NCBI RefSeq assembly: GCF_014502795.1
Contig: NZ_JACVHF010000015.1
Location: 27,931 to 91,930 of the forward strand
DNA from: Heliobacterium chlorum
GTDB taxonomy: Bacteria; Bacillota; Desulfitobacteriia; Heliobacteriales; Heliobacteriaceae
Direction: 5' to 3'
Length of the DNA: 64,000 nucleotides
Shown: positions 1 to 8,237 of the stretch, one piece after another
Layout of the letters: the number at the start of each line of letters is the position of its first letter
How positions within the stretch are numbered: the first letter of the stretch is position 1
Notes under the pieces: generated by a model
Seen by the model: the letters and a program-made list of their open reading frames with translations, nothing else
The model's database searches: none
Told to the model about the DNA's origin: nothing
Translations under genes and position numbers: made by a program

Positions 1-222
1 GAATTTTTCAAACCTGAAAAAGGTCGATATTTACATCCGTCAGCTCATCGACCTATTACTCATCGTGAAGCGGCTAGACTTCAAACATTTCCAGACGAGT
101 TTATTTTTGTTGGTTCAAAAATTGAGGTTGCTAAACAAATAGGAAACGCAGTTCCTTGTAAGCTTGCCTATCACATTGCAAAAAAAATCAAACAACACTT
201 ATTAGTTTCGGATAAAAAATAA
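1..222 (+). CDS. DNA (cytosine-5-)-methyltransferase, C-terminal fragment
   Basis: The frame is open from the window edge to TAA at 220-222, giving 73 residues, so only the 3' end is present. The fragment carries the two last conserved C5-methyltransferase blocks: REAARLQTFPDEF (motif IX region) and QIGNAVP (motif X). In this family motif X packs against the S-adenosylmethionine pocket, and the enzyme methylates cytosine in a specific DNA site. The catalytic PC motif lies outside the window. It converges on two HNH nuclease genes across a shared terminator, so it may be the modification half of a restriction-modification system; that link is an inference. Confidence 0.9.
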   Translation, partial: EFFKPEKGRYLHPSAHRPITHREAARLQTFPDEFIFVGSKIEVAKQIGNAVPCKLAYHIAKKIKQHLLVSDKK

Positions 223-240
223 AAAGAGTTTATGAATATA

Positions 241-272
241 AAAAAGGGCGATTTCTTATTACCGCCCTTTTT
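241..272. terminator. Bidirectional intrinsic terminator
   Basis: A 10-bp perfect stem (AAAAAGGGCG pairing with CGCCCTTTTT) with a 12-nt loop is flanked by A and T runs. It separates the converging methyltransferase and HNH genes and should serve both strands. Confidence 0.85.
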
Positions 273-276
273 ATAT

Positions 277-795
277 TTATTTATTCTTTTTAGGAAAGGC
301 TAATTTACAAGTAAGGCATTCTTTGTGAACGCAATCTCTGCACTGTGCTTTTTTGCCTAAATTGCATTCCAAGCACAGTATTTGAAGATTTTCTTCGGAA
401 TTGTTTTTACTTAACGCAAATGGTATACAGTGATCTACTTGTAGTACAATACTTGGGTCAGTATGTCGATTGTTTCCACAAAGTTGGCATGAAAAATTAT
501 CTTTTATTAAAACCCTCATTCTCACGGCAGTTCTTATCCTGTCACTTCTCTCTCCACTAGGAAAAGGAGGATACAATGTATACCACCCTTTTCCTTCTTT
601 TCCGCCACCTTCATACTCTAAGTCCCAACCGTCCTCTTTTAGTTCACGTAATCTTCTAGCATAGTTAAATCGTTCGTTCCCAGCTCTAAATAAATCATCT
701 CCACTTACTTTTGAACCCAAATTCTCATAAAGAACTTGTAACATTTTTTTATGGGCTTCCCCTCGTTGAGTCCCAGGAAAATGCGGCTTTTCCAA
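277..795 (-). CDS. HNH endonuclease, copy 1
   Basis: The product has 172 residues and starts at a TTG preceded by AAGGAG. The N-terminal half (about 1-85) looks like a small DNA-reading domain ending in a KGWYTL segment. The C-terminal half is an HNH/McrA-type nuclease: a zinc-binding CQLCG pair, the LQVDHCIPF metal-binding core, and NLQILCLECNLGKKA, which supplies the second zinc cysteines and the Asn-containing HNH helix. Two further cysteine pairs lie at the C-terminus (CRDC, CLTC). It is a paralogue of the next gene upstream in the same direction. Next to a C5 methyltransferase it is a plausible restriction enzyme, but its target cannot be read from sequence. Confidence 0.82.
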   Translation of the reverse strand: MEKPHFPGTQRGEAHKKMLQVLYENLGSKVSGDDLFRAGNERFNYARRLRELKEDGWDLEYEGGGKEGKGWYTLYPPFPSGERSDRIRTAVRMRVLIKDNFSCQLCGNNRHTDPSIVLQVDHCIPFALSKNNSEENLQILCLECNLGKKAQCRDCVHKECLTCKLAFPKKNK

Positions 796-842
796 ATCAT
801 TATTCTCCTTTTATAAGTTTTATGACTGGCCTTATCGTTTCG

Positions 843-1352
843 TTATTTTTGAAAAGCCAAGTTACAGTTAGTACAATTCTGTTTTACACAATCTCTACAA
901 TGTGCTTTTTTCCCCAAGTTACAGTCCTTGCATAAGGTTTGGAGGTTTCTCTCAGAGTTATCCTTACTTAATGCAAAGGGTATGCGATGATCAACCTGTA
1001 ATTCGATAGCTGGATTAGTTTTCCGGTTTGCTCCACAGAGTTGACAAGTCCAGTCGTCTCTTACCAGGACTCTCATACGGTCAGCAGTGCCTATTCTTTG
1101 AAATCTTTCACCACTGGGGAATGGTGGTCTCAATGTGTACCACCCCTTTCCATCCAATCCCCCGTGTTCAAAGTCAATAAGCCAACCGTCTTCTTTTAAC
1201 TCACGTAATCTTCGTTGGTAATTTACTTGATTTCCAGAAGCTCTAAAAAGCTCACCACCACTTACTTTAGAACCTAAATTTTGATAAAGTAACGCAAGCA
1301 TTTTTTCATGAGCTACGCCACGTCTCGTTCCGGGGAAAAGCTGTTTGTTCAA
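843..1352 (-). CDS. HNH endonuclease, copy 2
   Basis: The product has 169 residues from a TTG with AGAGGAGAAG five bases upstream; the upstream in-frame GTG at 1370 lies in the binding-site region and is less likely. It aligns along its whole length with the downstream paralogue. Shared landmarks are LFPGTRRG-like residues at the N-terminus, NLGSKVSG, RRLRELKEDGW, KGWYTL, CQLCG, LQVDHRIPFALSK and CNLGKKA. The cores are highly similar, but the specificity-region residues differ (for example the NQVNYQ versus ERFNYA stretch). The pair therefore looks like a tandem duplication that diverged. Whether both cut DNA, or one modulates the other, is unknown. Confidence 0.82.
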   Translation of the reverse strand: MNKQLFPGTRRGVAHEKMLALLYQNLGSKVSGGELFRASGNQVNYQRRLRELKEDGWLIDFEHGGLDGKGWYTLRPPFPSGERFQRIGTADRMRVLVRDDWTCQLCGANRKTNPAIELQVDHRIPFALSKDNSERNLQTLCKDCNLGKKAHCRDCVKQNCTNCNLAFQK

Positions 1353-1558
1353 ATGAACTTCTCCTCTCACTATTTACAGTGAATTACCAACCAATTAAGT
1401 GGATAAACAAAATGTTTTTTCAACATTTTTCCTCAAATTCCTTCATTGTGATTTTTATAACGAGCAAAAGATTTTTAATAGTACGAATTTAATCCTCCTG
1501 AAATTTCAAAATGTCCTATTCATCCTACAAAGAACACCTCTGCTACGCAAAAAGCAAA

Positions 1559-1594
1559 AAAAGCGACTCGCCGATGCTAGCAAGATCGCTTTTA
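1559..1594 (-). terminator. Terminator with shared palindromic repeat (unit A)
   Basis: Read on the minus strand, AAAAGCGA/TCGCTTTT forms a stem followed by a T-rich run, just at the end of the DUF3644 gene. The wider sequence from 1538 resembles 2885-2935 and 5116-5159. Confidence 0.6.
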
Positions 1595-2632
1595 TTGGGA
1601 ATTTAAAATTTCAAATCTCTTATTCTCATCCGAAAGTTCTGTTATCAAAAGCTTGACCCATTCTTCGGTATATAAATAGTCGTTATGAGCGGCATCGTAT
1701 TGACAATACTTTGTATCTGTTTTGGCCGGATTATTATCTTTTATCGGTGGGCGTACATTATAGTATTTCCAACATTTTGAGTGATGATTATTGTGACTAA
1801 AATTAATTCCAAGTGTTTTGGATACCTTATTTGCTACATCCTTAGGCTTTAATAAACCAGGATTTAGAACAGGTACTTGCTTTTCCTTTATTAAAGCGAC
1901 AAACTTCTCATACTGTTGCATTTCTTCTGGTTTATTAGGATCATATTGTACAAACTCAACCGACGCATCCGAGTTTTTCGAACGATTAGCTATTTTAGGG
2001 ATTAAAAACACTCTGAAACAATAATCCATACTTTGAAGTATTGGTTCTGGCAACCTTTGCTTAAATTCTCGAATATATTCATCCACTAGTTGATATTCGG
2101 CAGATTGAATTTTTCTGGATGCCTCATTTTGACCTGTTGTTCTTAGTTTAGAAAATTGAAGAGCAAAAACAAGACTTTCATTTAAAGCATACCTAACTCC
2201 AAACTCTTTAATTAAGATCTCTTCAAAATTTATAAGGTTTGCTTGACATTCGCCAAAAATTTGATTATCTAGTTTTGGCATAAATCGATGTTCAATTTTA
2301 TTTCGAAGCCCGATTAAAAATTCCAAGTTTTGCTTTATGGCATTGTTTTCAGTTTTATAATATTCAGATAAGCATTTACTTATTTCCCATGCCTTGTAAT
2401 CACCATCCACTTTTTGATAAAGTCTCTTATTATTATTATCCTTATAGTAATATTTTAGCTTGTTTTTTTCAAAAATGGCGTGAAATAAAGATGTCCAAGC
2501 AATGATCATCAAAACTATAAATCCACCACTACGAAACGAGATACCTGGTTTATTATATATTTCTACTGCTAGTATACAAGCCTCTCTCGCTTTATTAACT
2601 AATTGTTCAGCCTTTTTAGGCAGTCTTCTCAT
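1592..2632 (-). CDS. DUF3644 domain protein
   Basis: The product has 346 residues. The N-terminus (KKAEQLVNKAREACILAVEIYNKP, read in parts, then FRSGGFIVLMIIAW) is the signature of DUF3644, a mostly helical family often found in defence and restriction contexts and with no settled biochemical role. The rest contains a RNKIEHRF segment like those of RNase-toxin-associated or HEPN-like helical proteins (an Rx4-6H pattern), so a HEPN-type RNase relationship is possible but unproven. It is followed closely by its terminator. The AT content matches the other island genes. Confidence 0.75.
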   Translation of the reverse strand: MRRLPKKAEQLVNKAREACILAVEIYNKPGISFRSGGFIVLMIIAWTSLFHAIFEKNKLKYYYKDNNNKRLYQKVDGDYKAWEISKCLSEYYKTENNAIKQNLEFLIGLRNKIEHRFMPKLDNQIFGECQANLINFEEILIKEFGVRYALNESLVFALQFSKLRTTGQNEASRKIQSAEYQLVDEYIREFKQRLPEPILQSMDYCFRVFLIPKIANRSKNSDASVEFVQYDPNKPEEMQQYEKFVALIKEKQVPVLNPGLLKPKDVANKVSKTLGINFSHNNHHSKCWKYYNVRPPIKDNNPAKTDTKYCQYDAAHNDYLYTEEWVKLLITELSDENKRFEILNSQ

Positions 2633-3116
2633 ATTTCATCCCCACAAAGATACTTAGACTAATGGTTTGAATGGGTACGGTTAGTCCAATAACTACCCTC
2701 TACCTCATGTTATTTTTGACCGTTTCCCTTTATTACCCATTTTGTAAACTTTTTGAGGTCGACTTCTTATTTATTTAACCGGCGGTAGATTTTCTTCTCC
2801 TATCCTATCCATAGCAGACGAGTTTCCGCCTTCCTGCCCCTCCCACCCCCACAAACTCCCCCACTTATCACGCAAAAAACTCATCTGCTATGTAAAAGCA
2901 AAAAAAGCGACCCCGCCATTGGTGGCGAAGTCGCATATTCTTTTATGGAATGAGCCTGAAGAAGTATCCGTAAAACACTTTATTAACAACAGCTATTAAC
3001 TATGAAGGTAAAAGAAGTAAGATGCAGAATACCTCCTTATTCATGGTTCGAATTTAGACAAATAATCATAAAACTCAGTTCTCTAAAATCAAACCGATTA
3101 TATTGGAGGAATCAGA
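2633..3116. other. Intergenic, no convincing gene
   Basis: This is a spacer between divergent genes. It holds repeat unit B (2885-2935) and otherwise only AT-rich sequence. The promoters of the DUF3644 and DUF3883 genes must lie here, but no strong -35/-10 pair stands out. Confidence 0.6.
2885..2935. repeat. Dispersed palindromic repeat, unit B
   Basis: CTGCTATGTAAAAGC followed by AAAAAAAGCGACCCCGCC, a short loop and GGTGGCGAAGTCGC. It shares order and sequence with unit A (from 1538) and unit C (5116-5159). Units A and C lie at gene ends as minus-strand terminators. Unit B has no gene beside it and may mark a deleted one. Confidence 0.55.
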
Positions 3117-4088
3117 GTGCGTTTACTTTTTTGTAACATTGGTTGGATGAGATTTTATAATGGGTTAAGTTCTAGTGATCAAATTACGGGAGGGGGCAGT
3201 TGGGTTCAAGAAAATAAAACTGGTTGGGAAATATATAATTTCTCAAATTTTAATGGTGTTTATCATGGATTTGTAATGAATCCAGGTCAAATAAAAATAG
3301 AAAACCTTGGGGCAAGACCTAAAGACTCATATATAGATGACGTTTTCGTAATATGGCTTTCAAGAAATCCTTTGTTGGGCGGCGTAAGAATAATTGGGTG
3401 GTATAAAAACGCACGAGTATTCAGGAAGTTTCAAGCCCCTATCCCAGGATCACCTAGATTCGATTCAAAATATTACTTTAATATTGAAGCAAAGGTTAAA
3501 GATTCTTATCTTTTACCCTTTGACGGTAGAACATTTCAGATTCCAAAAGCGACTGAATCTTCTGGGGGAATAGGTCAATCAAATGTTTGGTATGCACAAG
3601 GAGAAAAAAACAAATACCTTAGAGAGAGTGCAATAAAGTACATTGAAAATTATGAAAAAAACAATAAAAAGACAAGGGTAAATTCAAATAAAAAAATTGA
3701 TATACCTAAAAAGAACCAAGTCGAAATAAACGCAATTAACGTTGTAAGAAAATATTATGAAGACATGGGCTATATTGTTGCTTCAGTTGAAAAAGATAAC
3801 GTTGGCTGGGACTTAGAGGCAAGACGTAACAACGCTTTTATCAAAATAGAAGTTAAAGGTTTGTCAGGTACTGAAATTACAATTAACTTAACACCTAATG
3901 AATTCGAGGCTATGCAAGAAAATTCCGAATCATATCGACTGTGTATAGTAACGAATGCATTAGATATTCAAAATTCTGAAGTCAGTGTTTTTCTGTTCGA
4001 AGAGGATGAGAACGCGTGGATCGATGATAAAGGAAGAAAACTTCAGATTCATAAAAGAATATCTGCTCGAATTACTATTGATAAATAA
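3117..4088 (+). CDS. DUF3883 (NO VEIN C-terminal-like) nuclease-fold protein
   Basis: The product has 323 residues and starts at GTG, six bases after GGAGGA. Residues about 1-125 form a beta-rich domain with VIWLSRNP...GWYKNARV, loosely like EVE/YTH-type modified-base readers; this assignment is tentative. A charged Asn/Lys linker follows. Residues about 205-290 match DUF3883: a helix with EDMGYIVASVE, then GWDLEAR and IKIEVKG, i.e. the D...ExK spacing of PD-(D/E)XK nucleases, and LTPNEFEAM. DUF3883 occurs in bacterial defence proteins. The likely role is recognition plus cleavage of foreign or modified DNA, by inference from architecture. A GIY-YIG gene follows after 32 bases and is probably co-transcribed. 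Confidence 0.7.
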   Translation: MRLLFCNIGWMRFYNGLSSSDQITGGGSWVQENKTGWEIYNFSNFNGVYHGFVMNPGQIKIENLGARPKDSYIDDVFVIWLSRNPLLGGVRIIGWYKNARVFRKFQAPIPGSPRFDSKYYFNIEAKVKDSYLLPFDGRTFQIPKATESSGGIGQSNVWYAQGEKNKYLRESAIKYIENYEKNNKKTRVNSNKKIDIPKKNQVEINAINVVRKYYEDMGYIVASVEKDNVGWDLEARRNNAFIKIEVKGLSGTEITINLTPNEFEAMQENSESYRLCIVTNALDIQNSEVSVFLFEEDENAWIDDKGRKLQIHKRISARITIDK

Positions 4089-4120
4089 GCGATTTAAACT
4101 CTTTCGTGGGGGAAAATAAA

Positions 4121-4624
4121 ATGCAAATAACGAGTACCTATCTATCTCAAGTTCCCAATACCCCGGCAGTTTATGCTTTATATGGCGGGAAAGGTAGATC
4201 TCTTCACGTCGCTTATGTTGGGATAGCTTCAAGGCTAAAGTCTAGACTGGAACAACATCTAGTTAGACGAGATAGTAGTGTCACTACCGGAGCTTCTGCA
4301 GTTAGCTTAAATCTGGAACATCTTTCTGAAATTCGTTGGTGGACAAGGCCAGATTTTGTAAACGAGGCCTTTTTGCAGGCCGCCGAGTTAATTGCTTTTG
4401 ATATCTTGAATCCCACGCTAAGAAGTAGGGGAGCAATTACGGAACAAGCGAAACAGTTATACAATAGCGAAGAATTCAAACGAACTGCTACCGAAATTTT
4501 TAATCGTGAATCCGATGGCAAACTCGTTTTACCGTCTTTACAAGAGGCTCTAGAGAGAATTGAAAAACTAGAGAAACTCGTTATAGAGATGGACGCGAGA
4601 ATAAAGTCTCTAGAGAATCGGTAG
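4121..4624 (+). CDS. GIY-YIG nuclease-like protein
   Basis: The ATG at 4121 sits eight bases after GTGGGGGA; an in-frame GTG at 4106 lies inside that ribosome binding site and is rejected. The 167-residue product begins with a GIY-YIG-like fold: VYALYGG, a short insert, then VAYVGIASRLKSRLEQHL, with the Tyr/Gly pair and the conserved Arg expected in the family, followed by NEAFLQAAELIAFDILNP where the catalytic Glu helix falls. The C-terminus is a coiled coil (LERIEKLEKLVIEMDARI). It follows the DUF3883 gene closely, and a two-component nuclease module is possible. Confidence 0.65.
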   Translation: MQITSTYLSQVPNTPAVYALYGGKGRSLHVAYVGIASRLKSRLEQHLVRRDSSVTTGASAVSLNLEHLSEIRWWTRPDFVNEAFLQAAELIAFDILNPTLRSRGAITEQAKQLYNSEEFKRTATEIFNRESDGKLVLPSLQEALERIEKLEKLVIEMDARIKSLENR

Positions 4625-4657
4625 ATTAAAAAGTCCTAGATCGTTTGTTTGAATCAT

Positions 4658-5067
4658 CTAAAAACCTTTTTCTTTATACCATTTTAACTGTTTCCCAATA
4701 CCCAATCCTTTCAGTGGAACCGAGTAATTATTTAAGCGATCCGCTATTATCTGATATGGAGTCCAGCATGAATATAAAAACGGATGTCTTCTAGATTTCC
4801 TAACTCTCCATGGATTTGCTGAATTACTTTATCTGCCCAAATTTCTCGATATTTCTTCGGCTGATTATTTAATGTTACATCATAATGTTCTAATATGGTA
4901 TCCGGATGAACAAGCCCATGTTTGGCCGACGATACGAACCATAAATCTTAATTTATCTTGCAGTATTTACTGGCTTTCATAAACAAATCGCCTGTATACA
5001 AAGACCTTGCTGGTGCCGCAATGTTTAACTTACTTTTTCCACACGACACAAGTCCAACCCTTAGCAA
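4658..5067 (-). pseudogene. DUF6884-family gene, disrupted
   Basis: Reading from a TTG at 5067 with GGAGGGG upstream, the frame gives VGLVSCGKSKL, PARSLYTGDLFMKAS, then an in-frame TAA, then WFVSSAKHGLVHPDTI and LEHYDVTLNNQPKKYREIWA. A frameshift comes after FYIHAGL, and the ending ADRLNNYSVPLKGLGIG then QLKWY is in another frame. This order (VSCGK, PAR.LY, SAKHGL, PLKGL.IG.QL) is that of DUF6884 proteins, which are common on mobile elements and related to DUF1643/queuine-type folds. One nonsense and one frameshift show it is dead here. Confidence 0.65.
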
Positions 5068-5120
5068 TATTTGCCCCTCCGTGATTTAGAAATCTTCTAA
5101 AAATATAATACTAAATTTGT

Positions 5121-5158
5121 AAAGCAAAAAGCGACCCCGCCAATAACGGCGAGATCGC
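5121..5158 (-). terminator. Terminator, palindromic repeat unit C
   Basis: On the minus strand GCGATCTCGCCG-loop-GGCGGGGTCGC is followed by TTTTTGCTTT. It lies directly after the stop of the small minus-strand gene ending at 5167. The core is shared with units A and B. Confidence 0.7.
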
Positions 5159-5166
5159 TGTGGAGG

Positions 5167-5364
5167 TTAGTGAACGCGTTTCATATGTTCACGCTGATTA
5201 CAAAACAGCTCGGCCCGATTACTCGATTTCTCAAGGCTTTCCTTTAATAGCTCCTGAACGCTGTTCGGAACAGTCAGCCCTGCGGCTTCGATTTGCTCTT
5301 GGAAAAACTCGAGCTCTTTGGCTAAGGTGGCGTTTCTCTCACACTTGTCGTTAAGGTTAGCCAA
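5167..5364 (-). CDS. Small helical protein, possibly 5'-truncated or frameshifted
   Basis: 65 residues are readable from a TTG at 5364. They are helical and charged (ERNATLAKELEFFQEQIEA), followed by a terminator. The same frame continues upstream through about 20 further codons (EWLESRRRRKREEDELALA) to near 5424 without a start codon. A strong GGAGGTG site there leads into an ATG in another frame (MRLHPGMA then stop). A single-base shift may therefore have separated the native start from the body. The family is not recognised. Confidence 0.4.
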   Translation of the reverse strand: MANLNDKCERNATLAKELEFFQEQIEAAGLTVPNSVQELLKESLEKSSNRAELFCNQREHMKRVH

Positions 5365-5583
5365 AGCAAGCTCATCTTCTTCCCTCTTCCGCCGCCGTCG
5401 AGATTCAAGCCATTCCTGGATGAAGACGCATCACCTCCGGGGTTAGTGTGTCCCGTATAGAGTGATGGTTTTCCTCGATCCCGAGACTAATTCGAAATCA
5501 TCCCGATCTTTTGAATCTCAAAGGAACTTTTATCGTTTCAGAGAATATCTTCTTATCTATGTCGGAATAAGGAGTTAGGTTAC

Positions 5584-6558
5584 ATGGCAAACTTATACCT
5601 TCATAATCGAGAAGTAAATAGTGTTTTTCAGTTGCTTGGAGATCACGAGAATGATATTAGCTACAGTGTAGCTTGGGGACTATCTCAATGCCCTGCTTTT
5701 TTAAGGGAGTTCCTATTCAATGTTATACAATGGCAGGGTCCCGTAAACGAAGTTGAAATCAGAATGCAACAACATGAGCATGACAAGGGCTTTACCGATA
5801 TCGAAATTGTACTCCAAGGCCACTTTCACCTGATAATTGAAGCTAAACGAGGATGGAATCTCCCTACAACTGCTCAACTTCAAAAGTATTCTACCCGTGA
5901 TTCGTTTGTCAAAAGTCTAGCACCTATAAAACGTCTCGTTGTATTAAGTGAATGCAGTAAAGCATACGCCGCACTTTATGTTCCTAATACGATAAATGGT
6001 TTTCAAGTTGATTCAATCTCTTGGAAGGATGTTTTCCAGTTTTCCAGTAACGCTTACTCTAGTGGAACAAACGCTGAAAAACGATTATTACAGGAGCTAA
6101 ATGTTTATCTTGGGGGTCTAATGACTATGCAAAAAAAGGATTCGAACTTAGTGTACGTTGTTTCGATTGGACAGGGAAACCCAGATGGTTGGGCACTATC
6201 ATGGCGGGACATCGTAAACGTTAAACAAAAATATTTCCATCCAGTTGGCGGAAATGGTTGGCCAAAAGAACCCCCTAACTATATTGCTTTCAGATACGAT
6301 GGAAAGTTACAGTCTATACATTACGTTCAAGGTTATGACGTTGTAAAAAACATGAGTACCATATTTCCCGAAGCCAAAAACGAAGATTGGGAACCTCATT
6401 TTGTTTACCACCTTGGCCCGGCCTTTGCTCCCAATAAAGAAGTTAAAACAGGAAATATTTATCCAACAGGGCGAGTTTGGTGCATGTTAGACACCTTGCT
6501 TACCTGCGATACGATATCTGAAGCTAGGGATCTTACTAAGCAGCGTTTTAATAGTTGA
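5584..6558 (+). CDS. PD-(D/E)XK nuclease-like hypothetical protein
   Basis: The product has 324 residues from ATG with AAGGAG upstream. Around residues 75-105 it reads GFTDIEIVL then HLIIEAKRGW, the D...(I)ExK arrangement of the PD-(D/E)XK nuclease core, followed by helix residues QLQKYSTR where these enzymes carry a conserved Gln. The C-terminal half (GNPDGWALSWRDI onward, with NYIAFRYDGKLQSIHYV) is a separate beta-rich domain of unknown type. The island context suggests defence. The reaction is inferred only from the motif. Confidence 0.55.
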   Translation: MANLYLHNREVNSVFQLLGDHENDISYSVAWGLSQCPAFLREFLFNVIQWQGPVNEVEIRMQQHEHDKGFTDIEIVLQGHFHLIIEAKRGWNLPTTAQLQKYSTRDSFVKSLAPIKRLVVLSECSKAYAALYVPNTINGFQVDSISWKDVFQFSSNAYSSGTNAEKRLLQELNVYLGGLMTMQKKDSNLVYVVSIGQGNPDGWALSWRDIVNVKQKYFHPVGGNGWPKEPPNYIAFRYDGKLQSIHYVQGYDVVKNMSTIFPEAKNEDWEPHFVYHLGPAFAPNKEVKTGNIYPTGRVWCMLDTLLTCDTISEARDLTKQRFNS

Positions 6559-6566
6559 TAAACAAC

Positions 6567-6632
6567 AACCGCCCCTCCCCACTGTCCTCCCAATAACTTG
6601 GCATATCGGTAAGGCAGTGAGAACGGGCGGTT
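6567..6632 (+). terminator. Terminator-like hairpin after the PD-(D/E)XK gene
   Basis: AACCGCCC pairs with GGGCGGTT, and inside it CACTG pairs with CAGTG. A T-rich tract follows (TTTGCTGTTATTTT). Confidence 0.55.
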
Positions 6633-7219
6633 TGCTGTTATTTTGACTTGCATTTAATCGACTAACACCTGTTCATCAACTATTTCACCTAATAATTTCC
6701 TCCACCCTTTAAAACCCGCCCCCACAGAATGCCCTGTGTGCCTTTGAAAACAATCGGCTATACCATTTATGCCGGAATTGGGGTTGAATTGGATGTGGGG
6801 CGTTACAGGAGGTGTGGTGGGAGATGGAAGTTTTTAAGCGAACAATTTTGTAGTTGGATTCTGTTTTTTCTCTTTTTGTTTACTTGTGTCTTGTTAGTTA
6901 GCCATAAATAAAAAACAGCCCTAAACATATGACAAAAGGGCTGTTCAACATTACTCTTGAATTTCGGGATTGCTAGCTCAGGTCGGTAGGGCACCAGCAA
7001 CGAAACTTGCTCCAATGGCCCAAATTGTTTCAAGTGAACACATCACAATTAATCGCCCAATAGGAACCACGTTAATGCTCATAAGCATCCCTTCCCCACA
7101 ATCGTGACCAAAGTCATTCAAGCTGTACAAACGAATCACTACCAAAAGTGCATAGGAAAGGACCACCGAGCAAATTTTCGCCCAAGGGATTGAACCTTGA
7201 CCTAGCCGACCTACAGACC
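6633..7219. other. Non-coding or remnant DNA
   Basis: No convincing long gene is present. A minus-strand stretch at 6978-7094 encodes a short hydrophobic peptide (MSINVVPIGRLIVMC onward) after GGGGAAGGG, similar in style to the next entry, but it is too short to defend alone. Confidence 0.4.
6914..6945. terminator. Bidirectional hairpin
   Basis: AACAGCCCT pairs with AGGGCTGTT, with an A run on the left. Confidence 0.6.
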
Positions 7220-7333
7220 TCAACTAGCAACGTCTTTAACCTCAAACAATCGAGAGTGATTGCACAAACAATCAATGAGTTTAACCGTAATCAATGCAAT
7301 AAAGCCAATTACAGTAGCAAAATCACTAATCAT
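7220..7333 (-). CDS. Possible small membrane peptide
   Basis: 37 residues from ATG with GAGGAG eight bases upstream. A single hydrophobic segment (FATVIGFIALITVKLI) is followed by a polar tail, the shape of type I toxin or holin-like peptides in Bacillota. No antitoxin RNA is identified. It is listed because of the good start site and position between terminators; function is unknown. Confidence 0.3.
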   Translation of the reverse strand: MISDFATVIGFIALITVKLIDCLCNHSRLFEVKDVAS

Positions 7334-7430
7334 AGGCATCACTCCTCGAATGCCAGCTATTACGCCATGTCCCCGATTGACATTAGCTTCCCAATCTCTC
7401 GATTGAGTGAGGCGGGACATTGGAATTATA

Positions 7431-8075
7431 TCACATATTTAACGCTGAATTCAAGTTCTTAATTAAGCAGCTTAGCGTACAAATGTCCTTCTTTATTTCT
7501 TTCAAAGACTTAAGTCCACCAATCAAGTCCTTTTCAGAATATTTATCAAGCAACATATTTATGTTTAGATTATTGTACCTGTTACCGGAAAGGTGTAATA
7601 CCCGGCATTTTGTTATGTTATTGTTTGACTTTAACTCGTCCAAGGCCGATTTTAATTCTATGCTTATATCTAGCTTTGGGTATTCCGATAAAATCGTAAC
7701 GCCAGGGGTTTCTTTGTTTAACGATTTTACGTCGTCCAAGTTTGTATTAACAAATAAAACGTTTTCAAAAGTGCAACCCCTGAGCTTACATTTATCTAAT
7801 AAGGCACCAACGAACATGGTATTCTTAAAATGAGAACCCTCAAAATTACTTTTTCTTAAATTGGTCCCTAAAAACTCGACTCCGTAAAAATTGCATTTCT
7901 TGAATACACAGGCCGTCATGATTGCCCCTCTAAAATTAACATGGCAGAACTGACTTTCTGAGAAGTTTGCCTTGAAAGAGCGACTCTTACAAAAATATTT
8001 GTACAGGTACTTTCGTCGCATACTGACCTTATAGAATGAATTTAGCTTTGCGAGACGATATTTTCTTTTCATCAT
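7431..8075 (-). CDS. Pentapeptide-repeat protein
   Basis: The product has 214 residues. Residues about 35-115 are repeats with Phe/Leu every fifth position: FKANFSESQF, VNFRGAIMTACVF, CNFYGVEFLGTNLRKSNF, FVGALLDKCKLRGCTF. These form the right-handed quadrilateral beta helix of the family. The C-terminal 90 residues are helical. Some members mimic DNA and protect gyrase (Qnr, McbG); others have no known role, and nothing here decides between them. It is alone and convergent with small genes. Confidence 0.8.
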   Translation of the reverse strand: MMKRKYRLAKLNSFYKVSMRRKYLYKYFCKSRSFKANFSESQFCHVNFRGAIMTACVFKKCNFYGVEFLGTNLRKSNFEGSHFKNTMFVGALLDKCKLRGCTFENVLFVNTNLDDVKSLNKETPGVTILSEYPKLDISIELKSALDELKSNNNITKCRVLHLSGNRYNNLNINMLLDKYSEKDLIGGLKSLKEIKKDICTLSCLIKNLNSALNM

Positions 8076-8237
8076 AACTTGTCACCATTTTCATCGTATT
8101 CCCGATATAGTCTTATGGATAATTATATCAAATTTACTTATTTAACACTATTATCCTTATTTCGCTTGACTACCCTCCCCTTTTCAATCAAAACTGTCCA
8201 CTGATCCCTTAACAAACATCGGGAAGGTGGACTAATC

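Noticed and set aside
6965..7215. tRNA-like pieces (GCTAGCTCAGGTCGGTAGGG and a T-arm-like GGTTCAATCC)
   Set aside because: They lie on opposite strands, lack matching acceptor and anticodon arms, and cannot form one cloverleaf.
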